Origin: Piscicola geometra
Lineage: Eukaryota > Annelida > Clitellata > Hirudinida > Piscicolidae
Direction: 5' to 3'
Assembly: GCA_943735955.1 (NCBI GenBank)
Contig: OX030964.1
Span: 4,689,099 to 4,753,098, forward strand
Length of the DNA: 64,000 nt
Part shown: positions 16,143-30,707 of the stretch, in pieces
How positions within the stretch are numbered: position 1 is the stretch's first letter
Layout: each line of letters starts with the position of its first letter
The notes under the pieces: model-generated
What the model saw: only the letters and a program-made list of their open reading frames with translations
Database searches by the model: none
Told to the model about the DNA's origin: nothing
Position numbers and translations under genes: made by a program

Positions 16143-17190
16143 ATTGATCTCGTTTTTCAACAAACTATTTTTATCATTTTTATAATTTGAATTTTTTATG
16201 GCGTTTTCTTTCATTTTGTTAAAATTTAACTTTATAAATTTTAGATTAATTTTGTTTAATAAATTATTTTGATGTTTAAAACCTTTTACAAATTCTAACT
16301 CAATGAGTCGTCATCTCAAAAGCGATTTATATATTTAAAATTAAACACACAACACATACAAACACAAAACACATACGCAAAAACACACACAACACGCATA
16401 TTTATATAAACATATATTGATCAGAACGTTTGTTTCACCTGAAATGTGAGCAATTGTTATTTGCTTCATCATCCTCATCCTCCCTCTCATCAGCCATAAT
16501 GTTCAGATTTTACAAAATCAACTTTAGATTTTTCAACTTTCCACCTTAATCTGAATGTAACTAGATTTTTCCCTCGCCTATTTAATCATTTACCAATCTT
16601 ATTTTCTATTGGTCATTGTTTATTGTTGTCTTTGGTTGTTATGGACAACTATAACATGGTGAAACAATAGAGATGCACCAATCACCTCTTACCTGTATGA
16701 GGTAACATACATATATATGAAATGTGTTTGGAAAAAATAAGATTAAAAACAAAACTATTAGAGAAATTCTAAAAACCAAGTAACACCGAGTTTTGAATAA
16801 AATGTAGTTACCTTACTGAAAAGAATGCCACCGCATTAAATACCTATAGGAAAACTTTTGTACGTTTTAAGTGATTTTTATTGAATAATAGTGCTATATA
16901 ACATTTATTTTCTTGGAACAAGTGAATTTTGAAATATAATAGCACCAGATGATCTGCTTTAAAGACTTTTAGGAATAAGGGCAGTCTATTGAGGTAAGCT
17001 TTCAACATTAAAATGATATAGCTTTATAATCTTACTTATTGAGAAAAATTGTGAATTAAAAACATTTAAAACATGAGAAATTACTAGTATTTAAAAAAAT
17101 ATTAACATTTAATTAGCTTTCTATCTATAAAATTATTATAACATATTTAACAGATTCGATTTTTAAACTTTATCAAATTAAATTAAAAAT
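16143..17190. other. Intergenic, no gene seen
   Basis: AT-rich DNA holding the probable 3' UTR of the tetraspanin gene (AATAAA at about 16258) and a CACACAA-rich stretch at 16344-16400. Nothing coding recognised. Confidence 0.5.
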
Positions 17191-20100
17191 ATGAAAAATG
17201 GAAAAAGTTTTATGAATAGTTTAACTGAAATCAATGACATGAATGGAGGAAACAGCGCCTGTTGCAGCAATGATAAAAAAGTTTTTAAAGAAGTGATCGA
17301 AACGGAAGAAACAGAAAAACAAAAAAGAGAAGAAGAAGAAGATCATGAAGAGAATGAAAGTGCCGCATTTTTAGAAGTTCTTCCGTGGCGAGAAAGATTG
17401 AGACAATGGCTGGGAAGTGAGTTCTCGAAAGCTAATGTCTTCAGAAAATCTTTATGTCCAAGCCACATGAGCGTGAGTTTAGAGAGCGAAGGTGAAACCA
17501 GCTGGAAGTGGGTGGTGGTGATGGTGCTTTTTGGATCTTTAGATTCTTTGGCTAGTCTGGTGAAAGCAATTCATTTTTCTGGAAACTTTCCCACCTTGCC
17601 TCGTCTCAAGGATGGTTATGTCTTTTACTCGGGTTGGCATGAGTGTCTCAGTGATTTTGTGCTTAATTTTAACGCGAATGTCGTTTATACTCAAGTTAAA
17701 CTAAAATAGAAAAAAATTTATTATAGTTTTTTTATTAAATATGTATAAAATTTTATTATAAAATATTTGTTTAGGTCACTTGGGTAGTTTGCCAACCAGT
17801 ATCCGCCTTCCTTTGTGTTTTTTTACTTTCTTGAGTTGCTTGTTCTACTTTCCAGAAACCTTGAACACTGTGACTGCTTGGGCAAGGTATTTGGGAGGGC
17901 TCAGTAGCAAAAATATAGAATTTGTAAAATATAATTATATAAGGGACTTTTAATGTTTTTCATGCCTTTTAAGAAACAAGGAAACCGGATTGTGTGTTTA
18001 AGAAATTGGCAATATGATTACTGTAATGCCAACCAGTCTTTGGGTACTTGTGCATAACTTCATACATTGTGGGATGTCAAAAGCTTTCAATAAAACACAA
18101 CAACAAATGATTGTTCTCTCAATTACTCAGGTTTGATGGCACAACGTCCTTCCCTCTGCACGTTGAACTCCTCTTATCCCTCTCCTTGAAACACATTCCT
18201 CTTGCCGTTCTTTCGTACTTTACTGTTAGATGGAGGTTTGTAGAAAGTATAGGTTCATCAAATTATATGTATAATGATGCATCTTTTTAATGGTCAATAT
18301 AATAGCGATTCCATTTAAACAAGTCCATGAAATTGATACTACGCATTGTCACGAAAACAAATATTACACCGTTAAAAACAGTGGTGGTTGTGAATAAAGC
18401 GCGAAAAAACTTTACGAGAATAAAAAAAATTATTTATTTATTTCCATATACTAAAGAGTGACAAAAAATTCTAATTAATTTTCTTATCATTTTTATTCTT
18501 TCACCAAAAACACAATATATTCACAGACTTTCCATTCCATTTGATTTCACGCCTTCTTATTCTAAAACGATCGAGTTGGTGGCAACTTCTATGAGAATTG
18601 GGTTTTTGTCTTTGAGGCTTATATGGTACGCTCACATTGAAGGTAGGAAATTAAGGAAGAATGACAAGTACGAGATAAGCCAGGTTGCTTTTCCTATTTT
18701 CAACTCATTAACTCTCTTATTCAAAAAAAATATTTTTATTTTTCTTTTTTCAGTTAATTCTTCATACATCAGTTTATTCATAAGCTTTCAATATAAATTA
18801 TTTACTTTTCAGGTGATTTTCCTCTCAGCTAGCCTCCTCTTCGCTGTTACCTTGGCCATTCCTATCATAACGACCCGTCTCAATGGGACGGACCTTTCCA
18901 AAGAAAGAATAGAATTGACAAAGTTGAACAAAGATTGGTCGTGTGAAGGCATGCCTAATGTATCAATCGTTGCCGACTGGGAGTGGATGGGCGAATCTTC
19001 GCATGGATCGAAAGAGTCCATTGAAGGTTTATAGGATTAAAAAAAAAAGAAGTTATTTTTTATAGGATAAGATTAAATTAAATTAAATTAAAATAATCTA
19101 AAAAGTATTTTTAATTTTTTAATAGAATAGAGAAGCAGATAATTATTAATTTAGGAAGATATTAACTATCATCAATCATATTCTCTTTCTCTTAAGGGAA
19201 TCTAGGAAATCAATCAGAATTCAAAGTCCAGGTTTGTTGTCAAAGTTAAAATTAACATTTCACCAACATTTACATTTTCTAATTAATTATTTTACCGACA
19301 TTCATACTTTTTTCGATGCCTTCACAACCCATAGGTTTCTAGCCTATCAAAACTTCTCAATATGGACTACGATAGAATGGGATATGTGTGGAAAGTGCAT
19401 TTAAATGATGATGTTAATAATCTAGAATCGTCAACACCACCCGAGTATCTTTTCCAAAAAAAACTAAGATTGTCTATGTGTCAACTTTACAACATCGGAT
19501 TTAAAGGGATACTGGTTGAATACAAATGTCCCGTTGATTCAGTCTCTATAGTTCCTGAATCAAAGTCAGCCAGTTTTTCCGAGTTGCCTGATTCATCGGC
19601 AAAAAAGATCGCTAACTCTAAAAGTAAGCCCAAACTGGATTTATGTTTTCCGGAAGTGGATCGTGTTATTTTCCGCTTCACCTATCACTCCCTGAATGCA
19701 AATAGCAACGCGAGCAAAAACAGCAATGAAAAGCAAACGAATGCCAATAAAACGAAAGATCCAAAAAAGGAAAACAAAAATAAAAAAGTTGGATCTGAGG
19801 GCAGAATTTCCAAGACAGGTTATGCTCAGAGCGACGAGGTTTTCTTTGAGAGTGCTGCTTTTTGCCGAGATAATCCATATGAATGCTTTAGAATATTTTA
19901 CTCCAAGGTTGGCGGCAGTGATGGAAGAAGTCCACATCAAAAATCAAACCACACAAACTATCAGCCTTTAAATATCAAAGTAACGAACTTTCGCTTGAAA
20001 TTTGACGAATCTGGTGAGCTAATTTCTGGATTGTTTCCACAATTTTCCGAGAATACATTGAGCAAACAGTCTGGAACAACAAGGAAAGAAAATGGAAATA

Positions 20101-20258
20101 TACTTGAAAGTGATGAAAAGTTCACATGGGACGTGTGCTCTTTTTATTCTGAAATTGAAAATGTTGATCGCAAAAGTGAAAAAGGTTTGCAAGAATTTGT
20201 AGGATGCCAACGTCACCTTATCGATAAGAAAAGTAGTGATTTTCTAGGAAGTGAATGA
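17191..20258 (+). CDS. Unrecognised multi-pass membrane protein
   Basis: Seven exons: 17191-17650, 17775-17886, 18131-18235, 18527-18683, 18813-19026, 19197-19231 and 19335-20258 (stop). Together they give 668 codons with every junction in phase, which is strong support that it is a real gene. The N-terminal 90 residues are charged and acidic. Hydrophobic segments follow in exon 1 (WVVVMVLFGSLDSLASLV), exon 2 (around LPLCFFTFLSCLFYF), exon 3 (HIPLAVLSYF), exon 4 and exon 5 (VIFLSASLLFAVTLAIPII). The C-terminal half (about residues 350-668) is hydrophilic and rich in Asn, Lys and Ser. I do not recognise the family. A polyadenylation signal AATAAA is at about 20343. Confidence 0.7.
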
Positions 20259-22131
20259 TTTTTCATTTTGAAAAAAGTTGTATGCAAAATATATTTTTAT
20301 GAAATCAAAACGAATAACTCATCTGAAATGATTAAATAATAGAATAAAACCCTTGAATCATGATGCTGAAACCATACAGTTTAATTTATGAAAAGCTACA
20401 AATATTCAAATATATTTATATCGGGTTTTTACTCCTTAAAATGTCTAAAACTTCATTTTTACTTTAGTTCTTCATATTCCTTACCTTCTTATAGTATAAA
20501 AATCATATACCTTTCTAATACATTGTAATACTTACATTATTATTTTGATAAAACATTTTTCTAAACGGATTACTATTTACTTTATAAACACCAGAAAGCC
20601 TATCTAAATATTTTCAAAGCCCATAGCGTTATTAAATATAGTACTATGCAGTTTTTACACCATTTACTCACACCCTTTTCTCAAAAACACCAAAATCAAA
20701 ATAACTAATAACAAAATCAAACATAACTACAAAAAAACACTATTACTAATAATACAACTATTACAACTACTACAACTTTAATTTGACTTCAAATAAACTT
20801 TTTGCCACTTTTCATATTTAAAGTTTTTATGCTCCGATTGTTGTCACGCTTTTATATGCACGCCTTGCCTTGTTATATTTCACGTTTTTTTTCTTTTTCA
20901 TAAATATTTGTTATAATCGAGAACTAACCTTCCATCTATTTTACTTTTTATCACACGTTTTATATGTTGTTTTTGATAAAGCAATGAATTAAATAACTTT
21001 TCTTTCATCAATAAATAGTAAGTGTTTTTATTTTTCTTATCTTTTTCGTGAAAAACAATAAAAAATCTATTAAATTGGCTATTTTATGTATTTGGCTTAA
21101 GATATGATTTTTGCATGTAATTTTACATGAAAAGTTTTGTTGCGAAAAATGTAATTAGTTTTTACAATTTGCTGGCAAAGTTTTTCATGATGATAAAAAT
21201 ATAAAAGCACGAGGTAGTCTAATTTTGTTTAATGTGTCGTTGAAAAATGATTTCACATGTTTTAGTATCTGGAAGGGGTATTAACTTTTGTGAAAAATAT
21301 TTTTAATTTATTTCTATGGAATGGAATAGTTTATAAAACTAGGCTTAATAAAATGTAAAATATCTTAATAATAATGATCAATTTTATTTTAACTTCAACT
21401 TTTGAATTAATTTGAACTTTTAAGGAGAAATATTCGGTCTAACTTAGTGGGCTACTAACAATTTAGGGTAATATGAAAAAAAGTAGGCAGTTTTACATTA
21501 TGAAATATAATGAGATTATTAAAATATAGATACTCTGATTTACTAATAATTTTACAATATATTAATAAATAAATAAATATTTAAAAAGTTAAATTTAATA
21601 AGAAAAAAGTTATAAAGTTGATAAAAAATACAATGTTAATAAAAGTTTAAAAAATAATACTAATGCAAGTATTTGAAGTTCCCTATCTTTTGAAATTAAG
21701 ATGGTTTAGTTCAATGACTTTGACGATAAAACGTTGAGCAAATGTGAAAGATTGATTAGAAAGTTTTGAATAACTGCTATGAAAATAATCAATCAAGCTT
21801 TCTTGCATCTGGTCTGATGACCGTTTCATTGGAAAAATTAAGAAGCGTCAAAGTATAATTTCGAATATTAATTTTAAAATATTCGGTATTCCTTTTTATA
21901 TAACGCGGTTTGAAGGAATTAATTCAATAAAACCATCTTGAACTAAGCCTTCTAAGTCTGATGATCTATTAATTGGTGCATTAAAAAAGCCTCATAGTAT
22001 AATTTGAAATATTGACTTTAGAAAAAATTATTAGAATGGGTCTTTAAATAAATTGATTGCAATACGTAGCGAGGTAGTAGACTTTAAACTTGTCAAAAGC
22101 TGTAATCTTCACCGCAAGAATCGGTTCAAAG
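20259..22131. other. Intergenic, no gene seen
   Basis: Strongly AT-rich DNA with no splice-supported coding region and no recognisable mobile element. Confidence 0.5.
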
Positions 22132-22700
22132 ATGGCGATTCGAATCACCCTGATGTTGTTGCTGCTGTTAGCATTCTTCACTCCAGGTTTGTGTGCTTAG
22201 CCTTTCAAGTAAATCCTCGTGCAGTGAATGTGCTGTAAAAGATTATGTGAATCCAATGTCATTTCGCACCTTGTCAACTCAATGCATTTTTCATTCCACA
22301 GAAATACCAGCTTCTCCACCTACTACAGTACGTGATCTTTCTGTCATCTTCCATATAAAAATATACTTTAGTTGAAGCCAAAAAAGATTTAATTTGAGAT
22401 GCTCAATTTTATTTTTATTTTTGCACACTCGCAATCATTTATGACACCACCACAAACAATAGGCCTGATTGTCTTAGAGAGAGTGGGTTTGACGATATCG
22501 GTTGTGGAGAGGGTGGTGGAGAGGGTGGTGGAGAGTTTGATGGAGAGGATGATGGAGAGGTTGAAGGAAGGGATGTGGAGGAGGAGGTGGGAAATATGTT
22601 TCATAGTTTTGTGGAGGCTGTGTTAAAAGATGTGGTGAAGGGTACAATGGAGATTGTATTGGGGGGTATAGAGAAGGAGGTTGGCAGCCGGTAACTCGAC
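22132..22700 (+). CDS. Possible small secreted peptide gene (partial model)
   Basis: The ATG at 22132 opens an exon coding for a signal-peptide-like run (MAIRITLMLLLLLAFFTP), ending at a GT donor after 22186 in phase 1. A 26-base exon 22302-22327 (EIPASPPTT) follows in phase. Downstream, about 22455-22696 keeps an open, acidic Gly/Glu-rich frame (repeats GEGGGEGGGE) to a stop, but I could not join it in phase. Treat it as a candidate only. Confidence 0.3.
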
Positions 22701-22829
22701 AGGGTGATGTCGTCAATGCTCCGAATGAAAGAGGATTTCCAACCAGTTTATCTGCTTTCAGTGTCGAGTATTCAATTGTTCTTTCGGAATTTTGCTTATT
22801 CAACGCCTGGATTTCTGACTATTGTTTAA

Positions 22830-24560
22830 TTAATTGTACAAATGATTAATTTGTAGTCTTAAATAGAGTTATCATTCAAAATAATGTTTTGGGTTTCAAT
22901 ATGAAAACATTATAGACTTTTTTCTAAAGGTAAAAGATATACAACCAAACTTTAAAATTAAATCTTTTAAAACTTTGTTATATTGCTTAAAATCATTTTT
23001 CTTTAAATATTTTTAATTTTTTATGGATGAGATTAGTTCTAACGAAGTAAATCTAAAAACTGTATTATAAATACTCAAATGTTAAGTTTATAAATCTCAA
23101 AAAAATAATTTAAAATTAGAATTTAAATTATAAAAACTGAATTTTAAAACATCTAAAATCTCTTGCTATGTTTTGGTGAAAGAAAGTTTCTCGGTGATTT
23201 GAAAAGCTTTTTTGTCTTCGCAAGGGCTCTTCTTATGGAAAGTTATGGAAAGATAGTTTGAATTTTCAAGATAGACCTATATATGAGTTTTATCAACCTC
23301 AACGCTATGTTATTGTTATATCAGAACAAATTATTTAATAACGCTTAAATAAACATATCAAATTAATTGAATAAGCAAAATAATAAACCCGTTTCTTAGT
23401 TTAAAAAATCTGTTTTCCATCTAGGTGGAAATGTTTAAAATATTCCGAATTTATACAAAAAAAAGTACATTCAGTGGACCGAATATGAACTGTGCAAATA
23501 TTTACGGAGTCGTGGACTTCAATTCGACCCCTCTTTAGATGAGTCTGCAATCAAGTTTTTATGGTATTTAAGTTGAACTTTAGAAGGTCTAGTATTTTTT
23601 GACCTTCAAGTATCGGCGGAGATGAAGTCAACCATGGGTACAGTTTTTGTTAAAACCACAAAAGATCGTTCTCATCACCTTTTCTTCCATCCTGTCCTAC
23701 TTCACAAAAGGTTCTCTGACTATGTGACAGAACACACGAATAACCTATTCACAGCATTAAAAATATGCCTCAAGATATACTTAAAAAGAGTTCTGACACA
23801 TTGGATGTCGACGAGGAATATGTTGTTGGTCCAAAGAGGTCTAACAGTTTGAAAGTGTTAAACGACGCAACTGAGTGAGAAGTGCTTTTTAGTTTCAGAG
23901 TTCAACTAACCAAGATCAAAATAAATTCTTCCTTCAAGTTGTGGAAAATCACATTTTGATACAACTTTTGTAGATAAATAAAAAGAAGTTTAAATATGCT
24001 ATTGTAATAGTGTATTTTTTAGTTAAAACTTAGATTTTTGGAATTTTTTTAGATATTTTGAAACTTTCTTTGTGTGACGCCATCACCATTAAATATTAAA
24101 ATATTCTATAAAAACTTTAATTATTAAGTTTGCAAAATAAATGAAAAAAATAGGCAAATATCCATTCCAAAACACAATTTTTCATGGACACTCTATTGTT
24201 TATAGGTTTCTCATTTCAATTATATTTGAAATAACATCTTTTAAAAATAATAAAAAACTCATAAATAATTTATTCATTAGAGGAAGATATGAAAGCTAAT
24301 ATTTTGAATAACATGGTTGCATGCCACTCACGTACAAACACACGTACAAGTACACATACAAACACACATACAAACGGACATACAAATACAAAGAGGCAAA
24401 AGGTTTTTGCACACAAGACGTACACGACGCTGGAAACCTGTGTGAACGTCAACAATGATGGCCATTATACGCCGTATTGATTGGCACAATTAACAACTAC
24501 TATTTACTTCCGTGAAGTAATTCCTCTCTCTCGTGTATAAGAGGAAATATGCGTCTTTTG
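22830..24560. other. Intergenic, no gene seen
   Basis: AT-rich sequence. The short stretch with ACACACATACAA repeats near 24330-24390 is low complexity. No splice-supported exon was found. Confidence 0.45.
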
Positions 24561-24569
24561 ATCCATATT

Positions 24570-25330
<761 letters not shown>

Positions 25331-26725
25331 CCTTTTTTGGTGTATGAAGACTGGTATTAAAGATGGCATTGTATAAATATACACTGCAGATGTGCGATTA
25401 AAAATGTAATTCAAGAATTTAAATTTAATGCTAGTTTTAAAAATTCAAGTAAAGTTGTGCATTATCTATACTGAAAAAATATTGACAATTGTGGATTTAA
25501 AAGAATAATTATAAAATAAAAATCGTGAAACTTTCAAAACGGATTTCTTTCTCTAGCAGTGAAAACGAAGAGCAACTTAAAAGTAATGAAAAATACCCAT
25601 TTAAAAAAATTAGAAACAAAGTTTGTCTAATTTCTTCAAAAGATTATTAAATTTAGATCGTTAAAGAAGTGGATTTCTTTGATAAAAAAGAAACTGCGAG
25701 AGCTTTGAACAGGTATTCTAATTTATAAAATTAAAGCTGTTCCAAATTGTGCATTTACTATTAGATTGAATACGAATGTTCTTGTTGAAAATTTTAAATA
25801 ATAAGACTATTCAAATACAAATATTGTACAGTTAATAAAACTTTTCAAATAATTCAACATTTCAAATACGTTTTGAGCTGATTTCTAACTTTCTATTACA
25901 AAATTTAGAGTTTTTGTTAAATAACCCAAAGAATCTAAATTAATATTATGAGTTCAGGATTTTTTTATGATTATGACGTGACCACTTTTCGTTTACGATC
26001 TGATGGACTATTCCATAAAATACGAATAAAATAAAATCAGCCATTTGATGCCAATTCTAAAATTCATCACAGTAATAAGAAAAACATTTATTCTCCAAAC
26101 AACACACCAGCACAGCAATACACCAAGAAAACCACAGAGCAAAACAACGTTGACACAAGAAGAACATGGAAAAAATATCAAAACATCAACTCAGTAAAAC
26201 CTCAATGAAAATGACACGAAAGTCTGCAACTATAGTAGCAATAATTGTTGTTTCATAGGACATTTTTATTTCACACCATTCCAGCAAGTTCCAACAAAAT
26301 CCATAAGATGTGTTTGAATAAATATTGGTGTGAAAGAACGTGAAGGTGTGGAGAAGCTTATCTTAATTATAAAACGGCTGATAAATCATAATTTTGATAG
26401 ATAGCACTAATTAAGATGAGTGTATTTCAGCAAGAAATAGATTTTTGAAAAATGAATCTCCATAGCTACCCATTCATGCATGGAACCTTTGTATTAAAAA
26501 CCTACCAGGAATCTAATATAAGATTGCATATGAGATAGTCAAGGCTCTAAAACCAGCAAAAAATAGAAACTGGATGAATTATACTGCACTTTTTGTTTTA
26601 AAATAACCATCTGTCTAAGTCGATCTCACTAATTCTAGATGCGTAAAAAATCTCCGTTTTTTTAATCGTATAAAACCATGCAACCAAAGCTCTTTCGGGT
26701 GAAAACAGTCTTTTTCTACAACAAC
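25331..26725. other. Intergenic, no gene seen
   Basis: AT-rich sequence without recognised coding regions or element ends. Confidence 0.45.
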
Positions 26726-27078
26726 CAGGGGCGGCGATCTGCTGCAAATCCTGGGGGGTCCTAACCAGCATGGACGATCCTGGGGGGATCCGGGACTCCA
26801 GACTTCCCCTTCCCCACTTAAAAAAACATTTTAAAACTTTTTCATACGAATATTTAAGTAAGCAAAGAATAGTTTGGTTTTAGACAGCTATAACTATAAC
26901 TGCACATACTCACAATTTATTATTATATAAACATTCTGTTTTATGCCATGGTTGACGATTATGCTCATATCAAAACAAGATTTTAAAATTTTTTCATTGG
27001 AAACATTAAGGCGGACCCCCTCACTACAAAAAAGTGGAGTGGTCCGGACCCCAGACCCCCCCAGGATCGCCGCCCATG
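26726..27078. mobile_element. hAT-like MITE (353 bp) with 8-bp target duplication
   Basis: Ends are CAGGGGCGGCGATC and the inverted match of CATGGGCGGCGATC. The flanks are ACAACAAC on both sides (26718-26725 and 27079-27086), an 8-bp duplication. A CCTGGGGGG-type motif follows inside each end. The interior is AT-rich and non-coding. The CAGGGGCGG start and 8-bp duplication are typical of hAT-superfamily MITEs. Confidence 0.88.
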
Positions 27079-27086
27079 ACAACAAC

Positions 27087-29515
27087 TCAAGGCAGGCGGG
27101 CGTGACTAAGTTTGCTTTGAGCATTTTTTGAACGAAATGAATGGCTGAAATTTTCAGAATTGAATCTCCAGTTGAAAAAATATTTAAAATACTAATTAAA
27201 AGAGCAGAAGATTCACGGGTGTACATTTTTGTATGTTGAACATTTTTCAAAGCCTTGCTCATCAACAACTATAGACAATGTCATTTAAAGTGAAAGATTC
27301 TGATGAATTAAGATGACAGAATTCATTTTGATTAGAGCAGCAGTAGGTATGTAAACTGAATACCCTGACAATGTCTACGTATTTTGACAGAATTTTCTTT
27401 TGACAACAAAATGAAAACACATAGGCATAGCCAGCTCTTTTCAAACATTTTGTAAAATATTTGTAAAATTAGTACTTAAATCTAACTAAAAGTTCAAAAA
27501 TATCTCACGTAGTTTTGAGCATAGAAGACACTAGAAATATAAGGCGACCCTGATCTCCTCATGCGCAGAAAACGTTCTCAAATTCTGTTTGAAAATTTCC
27601 TCTTCGAACTGAAAGAGAAAAAGGTTTTCGTGCGTTTGTTTTCAAATGTTTGTGCATGTGTGCTGCTTCGGTAGAGTGTCTGTTTGCTGTATCGATTGAT
27701 TGTTGAGTGGTGCTCAAAGAATCCTCCATGCAATGCAAGCATAAGATCCCAAAACAAGGAATTAGACCTCAAGTATACGTCTTTGAATTGTTTTCTAAAG
27801 AAGCAGTGGTTTTATGGCAAAGATTTTCTAGAAACACTTTTCTCTTCCTCCGAAGCTCTAAATGGCCTACATAAAAACATTTAAACAAACCATTGCTAGA
27901 ATTAATTTCTGAAACTTTAAGAATTAAAAAAATTGTTTTACTTTAAAAAGTACAATGAAGAATAACAATGGGAGAGCACAAAAGGAGATGTACAAGTTGA
28001 ATAGGTGATACACTCTTTGTACGCGCATATGTCCTCTCTGCGTGTACACATTCGCTTTGAAAGGATCTTGGTGTACATTTTGTTTTAATGTATGTTTATA
28101 TGACAGGTAAAAGTTTCATTGGATGAACACAATTTGAGAGCATCCGGGAAATATGTCTCATATGGGTGATGCTGCAACATTGTTGCATTCTAGTAATCAA
28201 GAATCGTAAGAAATTCAGTATGCAACAGTGGCGATCTAATTAATATTTTATAGGATCATTAATTATTCTTTTAATGCAATTAGAGGATCAATCACGCTAT
28301 ATAAATGCATGTAATGGAATTAAGAAAAGGTAACTGCATTGAAGACTCGCTAACTTCCTAATCAACTGACCCTATTTAAATTTATATTTGCTGGCCGTAG
28401 TGGTAGCTTTTGTTTAAACTGTTGTGAGACTATGTTAGTTTCAGTACTCTAAAGTGATAGTTATAACCTAACGAAATATTTCCAAACTTCGCTGGCCGAC
28501 GGATTGAAAAATTCAAAAAAAAATTTTTTTTGCAGGGTTAAAATTTTTATTTAAAAAATCCTTCTTTCACAGATTGGTATGATTAATTTCACCATGCGGT
28601 TTTCTTCTTCCATTTTACCCTTTTGTTTGCCAAGTCTGACAAGCCGACCGGTTTCGCGATCTCTGTAGTTATGGTTTTTGAAATTATTTTTTTAGTTGCC
28701 ACTTACAACAAGGAAAAACACAATAAAATACCCAAAAGGCGTGAAATTTTTTCGCGCTTAAACCCTCAAACGTCTGGCAATCTTGTTATTGATTTATCGA
28801 CCCATGCCATACGCACACCTCCACAAGCCTACACACATGATGCTTCTGTGCGTGTAGAGTTGCTTTTGTTTATGTTTAATTTCTGTATGTATACAAAAAG
28901 TCTATGCTTTTATGTATACAGCAATTTGGCGAATAAGTGGTTATCATTATTGGGCCAATTAAGCAAGAAGATTTAAATACAATTAAGAAGAATGTACAAC
29001 GTATTAATAAATTTATGAAAACTTTTAATTTTACATTTACGAAAAACAATTACTTTCAAAAAAAATAATACAAAGTAAATATTCAAGATATCTCTACAAA
29101 TAAAACTCTAAATTTTTTCTTATGTACATAAAAGTTTTATTGACCTTACAGGCGTTAGAAAAATTGTTCTTCTTAACTAGGTGTCTGACACAGCATCATC
29201 ATCATGTCTAAAAAACGAGATTGCTTGAGAATTCAAATTGAGATAACTTATTTCAATTTTTTAAAAGAAGTATATAAAAGAAAATTTTATATTTAAATAA
29301 CCTTATTTCTCAATAAAATTATAATTTGAATTAATTATCGACAATAAAATATAAAAAAATAGGGATCATATCCGCCAAAGCGGTGCAGATTTTAACTAGT
29401 TCCCATTTAAAAATAATATTGGATAAATATTTTGTTTATTGAACTTTTCTTATATTTCTAATTATTTTAATTGTAAAAAAAACTTCAGATACCTGGATCC
29501 TAAATATTTACGGGT
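27087..29515. other. Intergenic, no gene seen
   Basis: AT-rich with short random reading frames only; no splice-supported exons and no element ends that I could pair. Confidence 0.45.
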
Positions 29516-29519
29516 ATTG

Positions 29520-29665
29520 ATACACACAAAAAACACATACACACACACAAAAACTCACACACACACAAAAACACACAAAAACTCACACACACACAAACAC
29601 ACACAAAAACTCACACACACACAAACACACACAAAAACTCACACACACACAAACACACACACAAC
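29520..29665. repeat. ACACACAAAA/ACTCACAC minisatellite
   Basis: Imperfect tandem units such as CACACACACAAAAACT repeat across about 145 bases. Confidence 0.9.
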
Positions 29666-29669
29666 TACA

Positions 29670-30707
29670 ACCACTTACACTTTTACACAAATACACGCAG
29701 AACGTTTAGGAGAATAAATAAACAGAGAAAATGAGTTAGTAAGGGAGATTAATGTAACAAGAATCATTATCAAGAATATTTTAATCATCATCAAGAGCCA
29801 CAAAATCACCAGGAACAAAGTATCTTCATCTTTCTCAACAAAACACATTGTATAGAACTCTAATCAGAGGGAAAAAAAACTAACTAAGGATGGTGACAAG
29901 TATGATGATAAAGATATTATAAAATGATTTCAGCTGTTGAGTGAGACCACACTATGAAGCTTGCTGAATACCGTAATTCCAAAAGGTTATGAAAGAAATG
30001 TAGCAAAAGGATTTGGAGGAGTGGCTGGAAAAGAATGTGAGCAACTAGAGTCAATCTTCTGCCTCATAAAGAATTTATGAAGAGCTCCGAAGGTCGACAA
30101 AGGGTTAGGAAAAAGGGTTGAAAAACAAAACTGGAACTGGAAACATAAGGCTCGTTTTAATAATAATTTAATGAAATTTATATCTGAAAAGTAAAAAGAA
30201 TATAGAAAAATGTGAAATGTTATAGGAATTTAAAAATTATATTTAAAAGAAGAGTAGAAAAGCTTTTTATGTTTGGAAATAAACAATGCTAACTTTTGAA
30301 ACAGAATAGTATCTTGTTAATCTAATGGACGAAGAACTTAGTTTTATTACTCCATCTGGAAGCCCTAGCAGCATGCTAACAGTCCAAGAAACGACAAACA
30401 GAAGAAGAAAAGGCAACTAAACGACAGCCCTTCTACTATTGCTTCAAAAGCCTTAACAAATCCAGCTGTTTGTCCTTCTAAGCTCTTTTTTAATGACATC
30501 CGTGCTGCAACAACAACAAATGTAACAACTAAAACAGCAATGACAACAACAAAAATTACAGGAGAAACGTAAAAAGACCTACAACTGTGACAACAGAAAA
30601 ATCATAACCAAAAACTGTAACAGCAGCAACATCAACAACTTCAAAAACAAAAACGAAAGCGACAACAGCAGCAACAATAGCAATTACCACGTCAATAGGC
30701 CCTCCAG
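29670..30707. other. Region upstream of the MyTH4-FERM gene
   Basis: Positions 30324-30420 read MDEELSFITPSGSPSSMLTV from an ATG, and a +1 frame continues the coding-like sequence to about 30570 with one apparent frameshift. It may be a broken first exon or a retroelement ORF1 remnant. The rest is CAA-rich and non-coding. Confidence 0.3.
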
